The notes beneath the pieces were generated by a model that was not told the origin of the DNA, did no database searches, and saw nothing but the letters and a program-made list of their open reading frames with translations. The position numbers were made by a program, and so were the translations under genes. 64,000 nt of DNA from Blastochloris sulfoviridis (GTDB taxonomy: Bacteria; Pseudomonadota; Alphaproteobacteria; Rhizobiales; Xanthobacteraceae): positions 62,001 to 126,000 of the forward strand of contig NZ_VWPL01000004.1 in assembly GCF_008630065.1 (NCBI RefSeq). The letters run 5' to 3'. Positions within the stretch are counted from its first letter, which is position 1, and the number at the start of each line of letters is the position of its first letter. Below, piece after piece: positions 1-9,031 of this stretch.

Positions 1-2
1 CG

Positions 3-1214
3 GTCAGCGCGATCATGAGCGCGCCGCTGGCGGCGGTGCCGGCGGACGCCTTCGTCTACCGGGCCATCGGCCGGATGGACCGCCTGAGGGTGCGCCATCT
101 CGGGGTGGTCGACGAGATCGGCCAGGTTGTCGGCGCGCTCTCGGCGCGCGATCTTCTGCGCATGCGCGCGCGCGATGCCGTCTCATTGGGTGACGAGATC
201 GACGAGGCGCCGGATGTGCCGGCGCTGGCCAAGGCATGGGCGAAGATCGCCTCGGTGGCGGCGAGCCTGCTCGCCGAGGGCGTCGGCGCCCGCGACATCG
301 CCGCGGTGATCTCGCGCGAGCTCGGCGCGCTCACCCGCCGTGCCGCGGTGCTGGCCGAGCAGACGCTGAGGGCGCGCGGCCGCGGCAAGCCGCCCTGCCG
401 CTACGCCGTGCTGGTGCTGGGCTCGGCCGGGCGCGGCGAGAGCCTGCTGGCGATGGACCAGGACAACGCCATCCTGTTCGCGCACGGCGCGCCGGACGGA
501 CCGGAGGACCGCTGGTTCGCCGAACTCGGCAGCGAGCTCGCCGACATCCTGCACGCCGCCGGGGTGCCGCTGTGCAAAGGCGGGGTGATGGCCAAGATGC
601 CGGCCTGGCGCGGCAGCCTTGAGACGTGGCGCGAGCGCGTTCGCCACTGGATCACCCGCTCAAAGCCGGAGGATCTGCTGTCGGTCGACATCTTCTTCGA
701 TCTGCGCTGCGTGCACGGCGACGCCCGCATGGCGCGCGACCTGTGGCAGGAGGCGTTCGACGCGGCGCGCGGCCAGGTCGGCTTCGCCAAGCTCCTGGCC
801 GAGGCCGGCGGCCATGCCCAACCGGCGCTCGGCCTGTTCGGCGGCTTCAAGACCGAGAGCGGCCGCGTCGACCTCAAGAAGACCGGGCTGTTCGCCATCG
901 TCACCGCGGCGCGCTGTCTCGCCATCCGCCACCATGTCGTCGAGCGCTCGACCCCGGCGCGGCTGGCCGGGGTGCGGGCGCTTGGCGTCGGCGGCGAGCG
1001 CGACCTCGACCATCTGGCCGAGGCGCAGAGCGTGCTGCTCGAAGCCATCCTGCATCAGCAGATCGAGGACGTGCATTCCGGGCGGCGGCTCGGCAATGCC
1101 GTCGATCCCGGCCGGCTCGATGCGACGATGCGCGAGCGGCTGAAGGAGGCGCTGCGCGTCGTCGGCACCATCGACGAGCTGGTCCGGACGCTGATGTTCG
1201 CTGCCGCCCGCTGA
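3..1214 (+). CDS. CBS/DUF294 nucleotidyltransferase-like signalling protein (5' end outside window)
   Basis: The reading frame is open to the left edge, so the N-terminus is missing. The first visible ~60 residues resemble the end of a CBS domain (ending in GALSARDLL). They are followed by a GlnD-like nucleotidyltransferase core with the motif GSAGRGE, then DQDNA, which fits the G-S-x(3)-R/G-E...D-x-D metal-binding pattern of DUF294. The C-terminal ~150 residues match the helical DUF294_C region. Family members usually carry cNMP-binding, CBS, DUF294 and DUF294_C domains in that order and are thought to be cytoplasmic nucleotidyltransferase-type regulators; the substrate is unknown. The gene ends 15 bp before the convergent transporter gene. 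The family call is firm and the biological role is open. Confidence 0.8.
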   Translation, partial: VSAIMSAPLAAVPADAFVYRAIGRMDRLRVRHLGVVDEIGQVVGALSARDLLRMRARDAVSLGDEIDEAPDVPALAKAWAKIASVAASLLAEGVGARDIAAVISRELGALTRRAAVLAEQTLRARGRGKPPCRYAVLVLGSAGRGESLLAMDQDNAILFAHGAPDGPEDRWFAELGSELADILHAAGVPLCKGGVMAKMPAWRGSLETWRERVRHWITRSKPEDLLSVDIFFDLRCVHGDARMARDLWQEAFDAARGQVGFAKLLAEAGGHAQPALGLFGGFKTESGRVDLKKTGLFAIVTAARCLAIRHHVVERSTPARLAGVRALGVGGERDLDHLAEAQSVLLEAILHQQIEDVHSGRRLGNAVDPGRLDATMRERLKEALRVVGTIDELVRTLMFAAAR

Positions 1215-1229
1215 AGCAGAATGCGGGCT

Positions 1230-2261
1230 TCACTCCGGCACGCAGATCCGGCCCTGCGCCTGCGCCACCAAGGTGCGCACCAGCAGGACGACAATCAGCA
1301 CCAGGAGAAACGCCCACAGGCCGAGCCCGGCAAAGGTGACGCCGGGGATGCCGGCCTTGGCGCCATAGGTGAGGGTGGCGATGGTCAGCCCGGCCGTGGG
1401 GAAGGACAGCGCCCAGAACGGCACGCCGAACGGTGCCTTGGCGATACGGCCGGCGGCGGCGACCACCAGCAGGGCAAAGGCGATGGTGGCGCCGAAGAGC
1501 ACCTGCGCCCCGGCATCGAGCCCGCCGGTGAGCTTCACATAGGCGATGAAGGCCACCGCCGGCGGCGCGATCAGGATCGCCAGCGTCGGCACCAGCTTGG
1601 GCGGCAGCGGCGCCTCGAACACGAAGCGGTGGATCACCATCGGCAGCAGCACCAGCCAGAACATGAGGCCGGTGCCGAAGAACAGCCACGACACCGACAG
1701 GTAGCCCAGATCGACGCCGGCGATCGGCATCACCACATTGCCGACGGCGGGGATGAACCAGGCCGGATTGAGCGTGGCGACCGGAATGGTGCGCGGCCCC
1801 ATCCAGTGCGACACCACGCCGACGAAGCCGATGGCGTGACCGATGGCGGCGATGATCCACACCACCCGCGCCACCCCCGGCGCATGGGGCAGCAGCATGG
1901 TCGCCACCAGCGCCAGCGCGATGCTGGCGGCCGGGAAGAAATTGATGCGCACGTGGTGGTGCCATTCCGCGACCACCGCGTGGGGATAGCGCAGGAGCTT
2001 GATGAAATAGGCTAGGAAGATGAAGCTGCCCACCGCCAGCGTGATGCCGGCCGCCGTCAGCGCGATCCACTGCGCGGTGACGGCGAGGCCGCCGCCCAGG
2101 GCGCGCGCCGCCGCCTGGCTCGCCAGCGTGGTGCCGGCCAACCCCATGACCATGCCGAACAGCCCCACCGGCATGTGCGCCAGCGCACCCTCTTCGCGTG
2201 CCGGCGGGGTGTGGAATTGTGCCGGTTTCTCAAATGTCTCGACCGCCTGCAATTGCGACAT
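1230..2261 (-). CDS. TDT/SLAC1-family transporter (TehA-like)
   Basis: A polytopic inner-membrane protein of 343 residues with about ten hydrophobic segments, as in the tellurite-resistance/dicarboxylate transporter (TehA, SLAC1) family of anion channels and exporters. Substrates of relatives include C4-dicarboxylates, sulfite and tellurite; the substrate here cannot be read from sequence. I chose the ATG at 2261 because GGAG lies 6 nt upstream. A longer reading from 2291 would add ten residues that are simply a translated unit of the adjacent 14-bp tandem repeat. The gene is convergent with the DUF294 gene, and its upstream region is unusually repeat-rich. Confidence 0.85.
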   Translation of the reverse strand: MSQLQAVETFEKPAQFHTPPAREEGALAHMPVGLFGMVMGLAGTTLASQAAARALGGGLAVTAQWIALTAAGITLAVGSFIFLAYFIKLLRYPHAVVAEWHHHVRINFFPAASIALALVATMLLPHAPGVARVVWIIAAIGHAIGFVGVVSHWMGPRTIPVATLNPAWFIPAVGNVVMPIAGVDLGYLSVSWLFFGTGLMFWLVLLPMVIHRFVFEAPLPPKLVPTLAILIAPPAVAFIAYVKLTGGLDAGAQVLFGATIAFALLVVAAAGRIAKAPFGVPFWALSFPTAGLTIATLTYGAKAGIPGVTFAGLGLWAFLLVLIVVLLVRTLVAQAQGRICVPE

Positions 2262-2283
2262 GGCCTGCTCCAGCTTCACCAAG

Positions 2284-2410
2284 TGAACCATTCCCCAGCG
2301 AGCTCTTCCGAGTGAACTATTCCAAGTGACCTATTCCAAGTGAACTATTCCAAGTGGATCATCCCCAAGTGAGCGATCCCCTATTTGGCGGTCCCCGATT
2401 TGGCGGTCCC
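2284..2410. repeat. degenerate tandem repeat of 14-15 bp
   Basis: About nine head-to-tail units with consensus AGTGAACTATTCCA run from the start of the TDT transporter gene leftward into its upstream region. The central units are nearly identical. The last ones drift to AGTGAGCGATCCCC and ATTTGGCGGTCCCC. No ORF of quality crosses it. Confidence 0.8.
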
Positions 2411-2628
2411 CACTTGCGCTTGACCTCGCAGGTTCCCCTCGCAGGTTCCACGCGCGGCGTCGGTGACCTTGTCACCGACGCCCGCCGGGCGCGCAAGGCG
2501 CGCAAGGCGCACCAGATGCGCTTGGTACGCTAGGCGCACCAAGGATCGGTATTTGTTGCGTCTATTCACATGTGTAAATGTGTAATGACATTGGCCGTCC
2601 GCATGCCAAGCTTTCGCGAGGGGATGTC
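2411..2628. other. gene-free, repeat-rich intergenic stretch
   Basis: There is no credible gene here. The stretch holds a doubled CCTCGCAGGTTCC, a perfect inverted repeat at 2459-2479 (arms GTCGGTGAC and GTCACCGAC around CTT), a repeated GCGCAAGGC and an AT-rich patch near 2561-2590. The inverted repeat could form a hairpin, but it lacks a T-run on either strand. Confidence 0.6.
2564..2586. promoter_or_regulatory. candidate operator upstream of the ArsR-family gene
   Basis: An AT-rich patch in otherwise GC-rich DNA with the palindrome CACATGTG (2567-2574) and a doubled GTGTAA (2572-2577 and 2580-2585). ArsR-family repressors usually bind AT-rich dyads in their own promoters, so this is a plausible autoregulatory site. 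It lies about 160 bp before arsR but only about 40 bp before the small upstream ORF. Inference only. Confidence 0.25.
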
Positions 2629-2748
2629 ATGAGCGGTCCGGCGCGTCCCGCCCGCTGCGTTTCGACGGTGCCGTCGCGGCCGCGCCGCCCGGCGAGCGGC
2701 GCCGGCGCGCTGCCCTCGCCCTTCCCAACCGGCGCGATATCCCGATGA
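2629..2748 (+). CDS. 39-codon upstream ORF overlapping the arsR-type gene
   Basis: A small ORF starts at an ATG with GAGG 8-9 nt upstream. Its TGA stop overlaps the ATG of the downstream ArsR-family gene (ATGA). The ArsR gene itself shows no Shine-Dalgarno sequence, so its translation may be coupled to this ORF. The predicted peptide is rich in Arg, Pro and Ala with a single Cys and matches no family I know. It may simply be a coupling leader. Composition alone does not prove it is made. Confidence 0.35.
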   Translation: MSGPARPARCVSTVPSRPRRPASGAGALPSPFPTGAISR

Positions 2749-3107
2749 CTCCTCCGCATCTCCCCCGCAGCGACGCCGGCCCAGGCGAGCCCTCCCTCGA
2801 CGTCGCCGAGCTGTTGCGGCATGCGCGCGACGCCAGCGAGTTCCTCAAGGCGCTGGCCCACGAATCGCGGCTGGTGATCCTGTGCCTTCTGGTTGAGGGC
2901 GAGAAGTCGGTGATGGAGCTGGCCGAGCTTCTGGACGAGCGCCAGCCCGCGGTGTCGCAGCAACTGGCGCGCCTGAAGGGCGAGCACCTTGTGCGCGCCC
3001 GGCGCGAGGGCAAGCACATCTATTACTCCCTGGCGCGCGACGAGGTGCGCGCGATGATCGTCGCCCTGCACGCGGCGTTCTGCGCGCCGTCCTGCGGCGG
3101 CAAATGA
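2745..3107 (+). CDS. ArsR/SmtB-family repressor, SqrR/BigR-like thiol sensor
   Basis: 120 residues with a winged helix: residues ~30-60 and the recognition helix around QPAVSQQLARL (67-77), then the wing REGKHIYYSL. Cys47 sits in the alpha-2 region (ILCLL) and Cys113 in the last helix (AAFC). Their separation of 66 residues is the same as in SqrR (Cys41/Cys107) and BigR (Cys42/Cys108), which form a tetrasulfide link on exposure to persulfides. A third cysteine (Cys117) follows. Metal-site motifs of ArsR or SmtB are not evident. No sulfide-oxidation gene is adjacent, so the regulon must lie elsewhere or include the DMT exporter downstream. The ArsR fold is certain; the sensing mode is inferred. 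Confidence 0.8.
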   Translation: MTPPHLPRSDAGPGEPSLDVAELLRHARDASEFLKALAHESRLVILCLLVEGEKSVMELAELLDERQPAVSQQLARLKGEHLVRARREGKHIYYSLARDEVRAMIVALHAAFCAPSCGGK

Positions 3108-3311
3108 CCGCATCCCTGCCGCGCGTTTGCAGGCGTTCAGAATTGGCGCCGTGCGTGATTTGGTAGTCGTTTCCGCTCCGGTGAGTCTGAACGGGTCCGC
3201 ACCGTCGCCGCGCGCCTCGTCCCCCCCGATCCCCCGGTCTCCGTGCCGCGCCCTCCCGTGCGGCAGGCCCCGCACTCTTTTCCTCACACCTTTTGCCCCG
3301 ACCCTGCGGCC

Positions 3312-4226
3312 ATGACGCTTCCCCTGAAGGGCATGCTCCTCAAACTGCTGGCGGTGTTCTGCTTCACCGGCCTGTCGGGGCTCGTGCGCCACATCGGCAC
3401 GGCGGTGCCGGCCGGCGAGGTGGTGTGCTTTCGCGCCTTCTTCACGATCGTGCCGCTCCTGGCGTGGCTCGCCTATGAGGGCGAGCTGGCCACCGCCCTG
3501 CGCACGCAGCATCCGCTTGGCCACTTCTTTCGCGGCCTCACCGGCATCTTCGCGATGTTCTTCATGTTCACCGGCCTCGCGCTGCTGCCGCTGGCAGAGG
3601 CCACGGCCATCAGCTTCGCGATGCCGCTGATCTCGGTGGCCTTCGCGGCGCTGTTCCTCAAGGAGAAGGTGCGGCTGTTCCGCTGGAGCGCGGTGGCGGT
3701 GGGGCTCGCCGGGGTGCTGATCATCCTGTGGCCGCGCTTCGGTGGGGGCGACGTCACCAGCACGGCGGCCATCGGCGCACTCGCCTCGCTCACCGGCGCG
3801 GTGCTGTCGGCGGGTGCGGTGGTGCAGATCCGGCGGCTGACCTACACCGAGACCACCGGCGCCATCGTGTTCTATTTCGCGCTCTATTCGACGCTGATGG
3901 CGCTGGCGACCGCGCCGTTCGGCTGGGTGGTGCCCGACATCGAGACCATCGCCGCCCTGATCGCCACCGGCCTGCTCGGCGGGGTGGCGCAGATCCTGAT
4001 GACGCAGAGCTACCGCTACGCCGACGCCTCGCTGCTCGCGCCGTTCGACTATACGGCGATCATCTGGGCGACGGCGCTGGGCTGGGTGGCGTTCCGCGAG
4101 GTGCCGGGGCCGATGGTGCTGGTGGGCGCGGCGATCGTCGTCGGCGCCGGGCTCGTGGTGATCTGGCGCGAGCGCCGGCTCGGCCTCAAGCGCAGCCGCG
4201 AACGCGAGGCGGCGACGCCCGATTGA
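3312..4226 (+). CDS. DMT-superfamily (EamA) exporter
   Basis: 304 residues with ten hydrophobic segments in two homologous halves, each an EamA repeat, ending in a basic tail. Family members are inner-membrane metabolite exporters for amino acids, nucleobases and similar small molecules; the substrate here is unknown. The ATG at 3312 is chosen because the upstream extension (from 3243) is proline- and histidine-rich and lies outside the first membrane segment. The gene follows the ArsR-type regulator by about 200 bp, so co-regulation is possible. A perfect terminator-like hairpin separates it from the convergent efflux operon. Confidence 0.85.
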   Translation: MTLPLKGMLLKLLAVFCFTGLSGLVRHIGTAVPAGEVVCFRAFFTIVPLLAWLAYEGELATALRTQHPLGHFFRGLTGIFAMFFMFTGLALLPLAEATAISFAMPLISVAFAALFLKEKVRLFRWSAVAVGLAGVLIILWPRFGGGDVTSTAAIGALASLTGAVLSAGAVVQIRRLTYTETTGAIVFYFALYSTLMALATAPFGWVVPDIETIAALIATGLLGGVAQILMTQSYRYADASLLAPFDYTAIIWATALGWVAFREVPGPMVLVGAAIVVGAGLVVIWRERRLGLKRSREREAATPD

Positions 4227-4243
4227 GGCGGCTTGCGGACGAT

Positions 4244-4273
4244 CGGGATTGCGGCTGATCGGCCGCAATCCCG
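4244..4273. terminator. bidirectional terminator-like hairpin
   Basis: A perfect 12-bp inverted repeat (CGGGATTGCGGC and its complement) with a 6-nt loop lies between the convergent DMT and RND genes. It has no long T-run, so it could serve both strands weakly. Confidence 0.55.
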
Positions 4274-4294
4274 GTGAGTGTCCGGGCCGCCGCC

Positions 4295-7200
4295 TCAGCC
4301 GGCCGCGGCGCCGCTGGCCTCCGCCCGGCGGCGAGCCCGCCGCTCGGAAAAGCCCGCGATCCAGCGGCAGATCACATAGAACACCGGCGTGAAGACGAGG
4401 CCGAACACGGTGACGCCGATCATGCCGGAGAACACCGCGGTGCCGAGCGCGCGCCGCAGTTCCGAGCCGGCGCCGGTGGCCCAGGCCAGCGGCACCACGC
4501 CAAGGATGAAGGCGAGCGAGGTCATGATGATCGGCCGCAACCTCAGCCGCGCCGCCTCCATCGCCGCGGCGAAGCGGTCGCGGCCCCCGTCCTCCAGCTG
4601 CTTGGCGAACTCGACGATCAGGATGGCGTTTTTCGATGCCAGCGCGATCAGCACCACGAAGCCGACCTGGGTGAGGATGTTGTTGTCCATCCCGCGCAGC
4701 AGGATGCCGGCGATCGAGGCGACGAGACACATCGGCACGATCAGGATCACCGCCAAGGGCAGCGTCAGGCTTTCATATTGCGCGGCCAGCACCAGGAACA
4801 CGAACACCACGCCGAGCACGAAGGCGAAGGTGGCGGTGTCGCCGGCGCGCTGCTGCTGGAAGGCGATGTCGGTCCACTCATAGCCGATGCCCGGCGGCAG
4901 GGTCTCGGCGGCGATCTTCTCCATGATCGCCATGGCCTGCCCTTGCGAGGTGCCGGGCATGGTGTCGCCGTCGAGCTCGGCCGCGGGATAGATGTTGTAG
5001 CGCGGCGTGCGGTAGGAGCCGGAGATGTCGCGCACCGTGGTGAAGGAGCCGAACGGCACCATCTCCCCGGCCTTGTTGCGCACGTGCAGCTTCAGAATGT
5101 CGTCCGGCTCCAGCCGGTAGGGCGCGTCGGCCTGCGCCTGGACGCGGAAGGTGCGGCCGAACAGATTAAGGTCATTCACGTAGGACGAGCCGATATAGAC
5201 CTGCAGCGTGTTGAAGGCGTCGGCGATATTGACGCCGAGCATCTGCGCCTTGGTGCGGTCGATATCGAGATAGAGCTGGGGCGTCGCAGTCTCGTAGAGC
5301 GAGAACACCTGCTTCAGCCCCGGCGTCTGCGCCGCCTTGCCCATCATGCCATAGACCGCGCCCTGCAGCGCCTGCGGCCCGAGCCCGGCCCGGTCCTCGA
5401 TCATCATGCGAAAGCCGCCGGCATTGCCGATGCCGTCCACCGGCGGCGGCAGCACGACGATCATGAAGGCGTCCTGGATCGCCGCGAACTTGCGGAACAG
5501 CTGGCCCTGGATCGCCGTCGCCGACCGGCTGGGATCGCCCCTGCGGGCCTCGAACGGCTCCAGGATGACGAACATCGCCCCCGCATTGGGCGCGTTGGTG
5601 CGGGTGGCGCCGGAGAAGCCGACGATGTTGACGACGTGGGCGACGCCGGGCGTCGCCAGCACCATGTCGGCCGCCTTGCGCATCACCGCGTCGGTGCGCG
5701 CCATCGAGGCGCCGGGCGGCAGCTGCGAGGCCACCACCAGCACGCCGCGGTCCTGCTGCGGGATGAAGCCGCGCGGCGTATCGGCGAAGAAGTTGAGGCC
5801 GGCGGCGATGATCGCCGCATAGGCGATCAGCATCACCACCGCGATGCGCACGACCTTGCCTACCACCCAGCTGTAGCTGCGCGCCACGCCGTCGAAGCCG
5901 CGGTTGAAAAGGCGGAAGAACGCGTGGAACGGCTTCTCCCACCATGTGTCGCGATGGCGCGGATCGTGGGGCTTCAGCAGCAGCGCGCACATCGCCGGCG
6001 ACAGCGTGAGCGAGATGATCAGCGAGATCACCGTGGCGCTGGCGATGGTGAGCGCGAACTGGCGGTAGAACTGGCCCGAAATGCCGGTGATGAACATCGA
6101 GGGAATGAACACCGCGCACAGCACCAGCGCGATGGCCACCAGCGCGGTGCCGACCTCGTCCATGGTCTTGCGCGCCGCCTCGTGCGGCTCCATCCCGGTG
6201 GCGATGTTGCGCTCGACGTTCTCCACGACGACGATGGCGTCGTCGACGACGATGCCGATGGCCAGCACTAGGCCGAACAGCGACAGATTGTTGATCGAGA
6301 AGCCGGCGACGCTCATCACGAAGAAGGTGCCGATCAGCGAGATCGGAATTGCCAGAATGGGGATGATCGCCGCCCGCCAGGTCTGCAGGAACAGGATCAC
6401 CACCAGCACCACCAGCGCCACCGCCTCCAGCATGGTCTCGATCACCGCATTGACCGACTGCTGGATGAACTGAGTGGGGTTGTAGAGGACGGCGTATTTG
6501 ACGCCCGGCGGGAAGGACTTGGACAACTCCTCCATCGTCGCCAGCACGGCGTTGCCGGCGGTGAGCGCGTTGGAACCCGGACGCTGGAAGACGCCGAGCC
6601 CGACCGAGGGGTCGCGGTCGAGATAGGAGGTGGAGGCGTAGTCCTGCGCCGTCAGCTCGACCCGCGCCACGTCCTTGATACGGACGATGGCGTTGTCGGT
6701 TTGCTTGACCACGACGTTGGCGAACTGCTCGGGCTCGGTGAGCCGCCCCAGCGTCTGCACCGCGACCTGGAAGGCAAGCTGGTCTGGCACCGGCGGCTGG
6801 TTGAGCACGCCCGAGGCGACCTGGATGTTCTGCGCCTGCAGCGCGGCGGTGACGTCGCCCGCCGTCAGGTTCAGCGACTGCAGGCGGTCGGGATCGAGCC
6901 ACACCTGCATCGCATAGTCGCGGCTGCCGAACACCGTGATGGAGCCGACGCCGTCGACGCGCGACAGCACGTCCTTGATCTGGATGTTGGCGAAGTTGGA
7001 GATGAACAGCGTGTCGCGCGACTTGTCGGGCGAATAGAGGCTCACCACCATCAGGATGTTGGGGGAGCTCTTGGCGACCGTGACGCCGATCTGCTGCACC
7101 TGGGATGGCAGGCGCGGCGTGGCGGTGGCGACGCGGTTCTGCACCTGCACCTGGGCGATGTCGAGATTGACGCCGATGTCGAAGGTCACCGAAATCGTGA

Positions 7201-7468
7201 AGCGGCCGTCGGCGGTGGAGTTGGAGTAGATGTAGAGCATCCCCTCCACGCCGTTGATCTGCTGCTCCAGCGGCGCCACCACGGTGGCGGCCACGGTCTC
7301 GGAGCTGGCGCCGGGATACTGTCCGGTGATGTTGATCACCGGCGGCGCGATCTCGGGATACTGCGCCACCGGCAGGCGGAGGAACGCCACGCCGCCGAGA
7401 ATGATGAAGACGATCGACACCACCGAGGCAAAGATCGGCCGGTCGATGAAGAAGCGGGACAATCGCAT
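4295..7468 (-). CDS. RND (HAE1/AcrB-type) multidrug efflux permease
   Basis: A 1057-residue inner-membrane proton antiporter of the resistance-nodulation-division family. It has the expected layout: an N-terminal membrane helix right after MRLSRFFIDRP, two large periplasmic loops, and twelve membrane segments. TM4 holds the proton-relay aspartates in GIVVDDAIVVVENVER. The length is typical of AcrB, MexB or MexF. It exports toxic compounds with a periplasmic adaptor and an outer-membrane channel. The adaptor gene lies 12 bp upstream in the same orientation; no TolC-type channel gene is in the window, so a channel must be encoded elsewhere. No local TetR or LysR regulator is seen. Confidence 0.95.
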   Translation of the reverse strand: MRLSRFFIDRPIFASVVSIVFIILGGVAFLRLPVAQYPEIAPPVINITGQYPGASSETVAATVVAPLEQQINGVEGMLYIYSNSTADGRFTISVTFDIGVNLDIAQVQVQNRVATATPRLPSQVQQIGVTVAKSSPNILMVVSLYSPDKSRDTLFISNFANIQIKDVLSRVDGVGSITVFGSRDYAMQVWLDPDRLQSLNLTAGDVTAALQAQNIQVASGVLNQPPVPDQLAFQVAVQTLGRLTEPEQFANVVVKQTDNAIVRIKDVARVELTAQDYASTSYLDRDPSVGLGVFQRPGSNALTAGNAVLATMEELSKSFPPGVKYAVLYNPTQFIQQSVNAVIETMLEAVALVVLVVILFLQTWRAAIIPILAIPISLIGTFFVMSVAGFSINNLSLFGLVLAIGIVVDDAIVVVENVERNIATGMEPHEAARKTMDEVGTALVAIALVLCAVFIPSMFITGISGQFYRQFALTIASATVISLIISLTLSPAMCALLLKPHDPRHRDTWWEKPFHAFFRLFNRGFDGVARSYSWVVGKVVRIAVVMLIAYAAIIAAGLNFFADTPRGFIPQQDRGVLVVASQLPPGASMARTDAVMRKAADMVLATPGVAHVVNIVGFSGATRTNAPNAGAMFVILEPFEARRGDPSRSATAIQGQLFRKFAAIQDAFMIVVLPPPVDGIGNAGGFRMMIEDRAGLGPQALQGAVYGMMGKAAQTPGLKQVFSLYETATPQLYLDIDRTKAQMLGVNIADAFNTLQVYIGSSYVNDLNLFGRTFRVQAQADAPYRLEPDDILKLHVRNKAGEMVPFGSFTTVRDISGSYRTPRYNIYPAAELDGDTMPGTSQGQAMAIMEKIAAETLPPGIGYEWTDIAFQQQRAGDTATFAFVLGVVFVFLVLAAQYESLTLPLAVILIVPMCLVASIAGILLRGMDNNILTQVGFVVLIALASKNAILIVEFAKQLEDGGRDRFAAAMEAARLRLRPIIMTSLAFILGVVPLAWATGAGSELRRALGTAVFSGMIGVTVFGLVFTPVFYVICRWIAGFSERRARRRAEASGAAAG

Positions 7469-7480
7469 GGGGGCGCTGCC

Positions 7481-8671
7481 TTATTTCGCCGGGGCGGCGG
7501 TGGGGCCGGGGGGCGCCGCGCCCTGCGGCTGCGGCGTCACCTTCATCATCGGCCGGATGCGGGCGAGGCCGTTGACCACCACGCGGTCCTGCGGCGACAG
7601 CCCCTCCTTAACCACCCTGAGCCCGTCGACGAGCTGGCCGAGCACGACATATCTGGGCTTGGCGATGTCGTCGTCGCCGACGACATAGACGAACTTGCGG
7701 ATCTGCTCGCTGGCGATGGCGGTGTCCGGCACCATCAGCGCCTCGCCCGCCGCCGCCGCCGGCACCTGGATGCGGGCGAACACGCCGGGCGTGAACAGGC
7801 CGTTGGCATTTTCGAACACCGCGCGGCCGCGAATGGTGCCCGAGCCCTTTTCGACCACATTGTCGATGAAATCCATCTGGCCCTTGTGGCCGAAGGTCTT
7901 CTCGTCGATCAGCCGCAGCAGCACCGGCGTCCGGCCCTCCCGGCTGGAGATGCTGTCGACCCCCTCCTTGGCCAGCCGCTGGTAGCGGATGAAGGAGGCC
8001 TCATCGATGGTGAACTCGAAGCGGATGGGATCGGTCGAGACGATGGTGGCGAGCAGCGTGGTGTTGCCCGTGACGCCGCCGGTGACCAGATTGCCGGGCG
8101 ACACCCGCCGGTCGCCGATGCGGCCGGAGATGGGGGCGCGCAACTCGGTGAAGGCGAGGTCGAGCTCGGTCTGCTTCACCGCCGCCTCCTGCGCCGCCAC
8201 ATTGGCCTCGGCGACCCGCTTGGCCTGGACGCGCTGGTCGAAGGTCTGTTCGGTGATAGTCTTGTCGCGCACCAGCTGCTGGGCGCGGTTGAGATCGGAC
8301 TCGCTGAAGGCGAGGTTGGCCTTGGCTTGGGCCAGATTGGCCTTGGCCTGGGCCAGCGTCGCCTCGAACGGCCGCCGGTCGATGGTGAACAGCAGGTCGC
8401 CCTGCTTGACGAGCTGGCCGTCGGTGAAATGGATGGCGTCAAGATAGCCGGACACGCGGGCGCGAACCTCGACGGCGTCGATCGCCACGAAGCGGCCGAC
8501 ATATTCGTCGGTCTCGGCCACCACCTTGCGCACCGGGTTGGCGACCGTGACGGCCGGCGCCGCCGGCGGTGCCGGCGGCTGGCTGCCGCCGCAGCCCGCC
8601 AGAAGACCGAAGGCCACCAAGCCCAAGACGAACAAGCCGGTGCGGCGTGCACCAGCGCCCATGATCCGCAT
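7481..8671 (-). CDS. RND efflux periplasmic adaptor lipoprotein (MFP/AcrA type)
   Basis: 396 residues. The N-terminus is a lipoprotein signal with lipobox LLAGC (Cys27). A biotinyl-lipoyl-like half motif (RVSGYLDAIHFTDG) follows, then an alpha-helical hairpin rich in Ala, Gln and Lys (~105-175), the second lipoyl half, and beta-barrel and membrane-proximal domains. It bridges the RND permease to an outer-membrane channel. It is first in a two-gene operon with the permease, which starts 12 bp downstream. The ATG at 8671 or the in-frame ATG three codons later could be the start. Confidence 0.93.
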   Translation of the reverse strand: MRIMGAGARRTGLFVLGLVAFGLLAGCGGSQPPAPPAAPAVTVANPVRKVVAETDEYVGRFVAIDAVEVRARVSGYLDAIHFTDGQLVKQGDLLFTIDRRPFEATLAQAKANLAQAKANLAFSESDLNRAQQLVRDKTITEQTFDQRVQAKRVAEANVAAQEAAVKQTELDLAFTELRAPISGRIGDRRVSPGNLVTGGVTGNTTLLATIVSTDPIRFEFTIDEASFIRYQRLAKEGVDSISSREGRTPVLLRLIDEKTFGHKGQMDFIDNVVEKGSGTIRGRAVFENANGLFTPGVFARIQVPAAAAGEALMVPDTAIASEQIRKFVYVVGDDDIAKPRYVVLGQLVDGLRVVKEGLSPQDRVVVNGLARIRPMMKVTPQPQGAAPPGPTAAPAK

Positions 8672-9031
8672 GCGGTCTCCCCTCGCCGCCCTCGGCCTCC
8701 GATGTGTCCGGCACGGGGCGGCATTATCACGGACTGTGTCGAACGCTCCCTATGGCACCGGGACGCGGCGACAATCAAATGCGATCTATTGCTGCCGATC
8801 CATCAACGCCGGCGATGGCCGATGCTCCGGCCGCCCTGTCACGATGAACCTGCGTCTTCGGCAACCGAACCGATATGGGGGATGGCGGACGATTTCGCGA
8901 GTCATGGCGCGCCACGCCGCGATAATCCCTGTCCGAACAGGCGGTTCCCGGCGGACGCGCGATGAGGCGCCGCCCGCGGGCGCGGTTTCAGCCGCAACAA
9001 GACATGCGGTTCGATCGGGACTGACCTTCAG
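8672..9031. other. intergenic region upstream of the efflux operon
   Basis: About 360 bp between the adaptor gene start and the murJ stop. No ORF with a ribosome-binding site or recognisable domain is visible. It presumably holds the efflux promoter; I could not define its boxes with confidence. Confidence 0.5.

Noticed and set aside
2381-2569. 62-codon ORF on the minus strand beside the tandem repeat
   Set aside because: It is built mostly of translated repeat units, has no ribosome-binding site or recognisable domain, and overlaps the candidate operator.
5172-6902. Long ORF on the minus strand inside the RND permease gene
   Set aside because: It is a shadow of the AcrB-type frame: very Arg/Gly-rich and without any domain.
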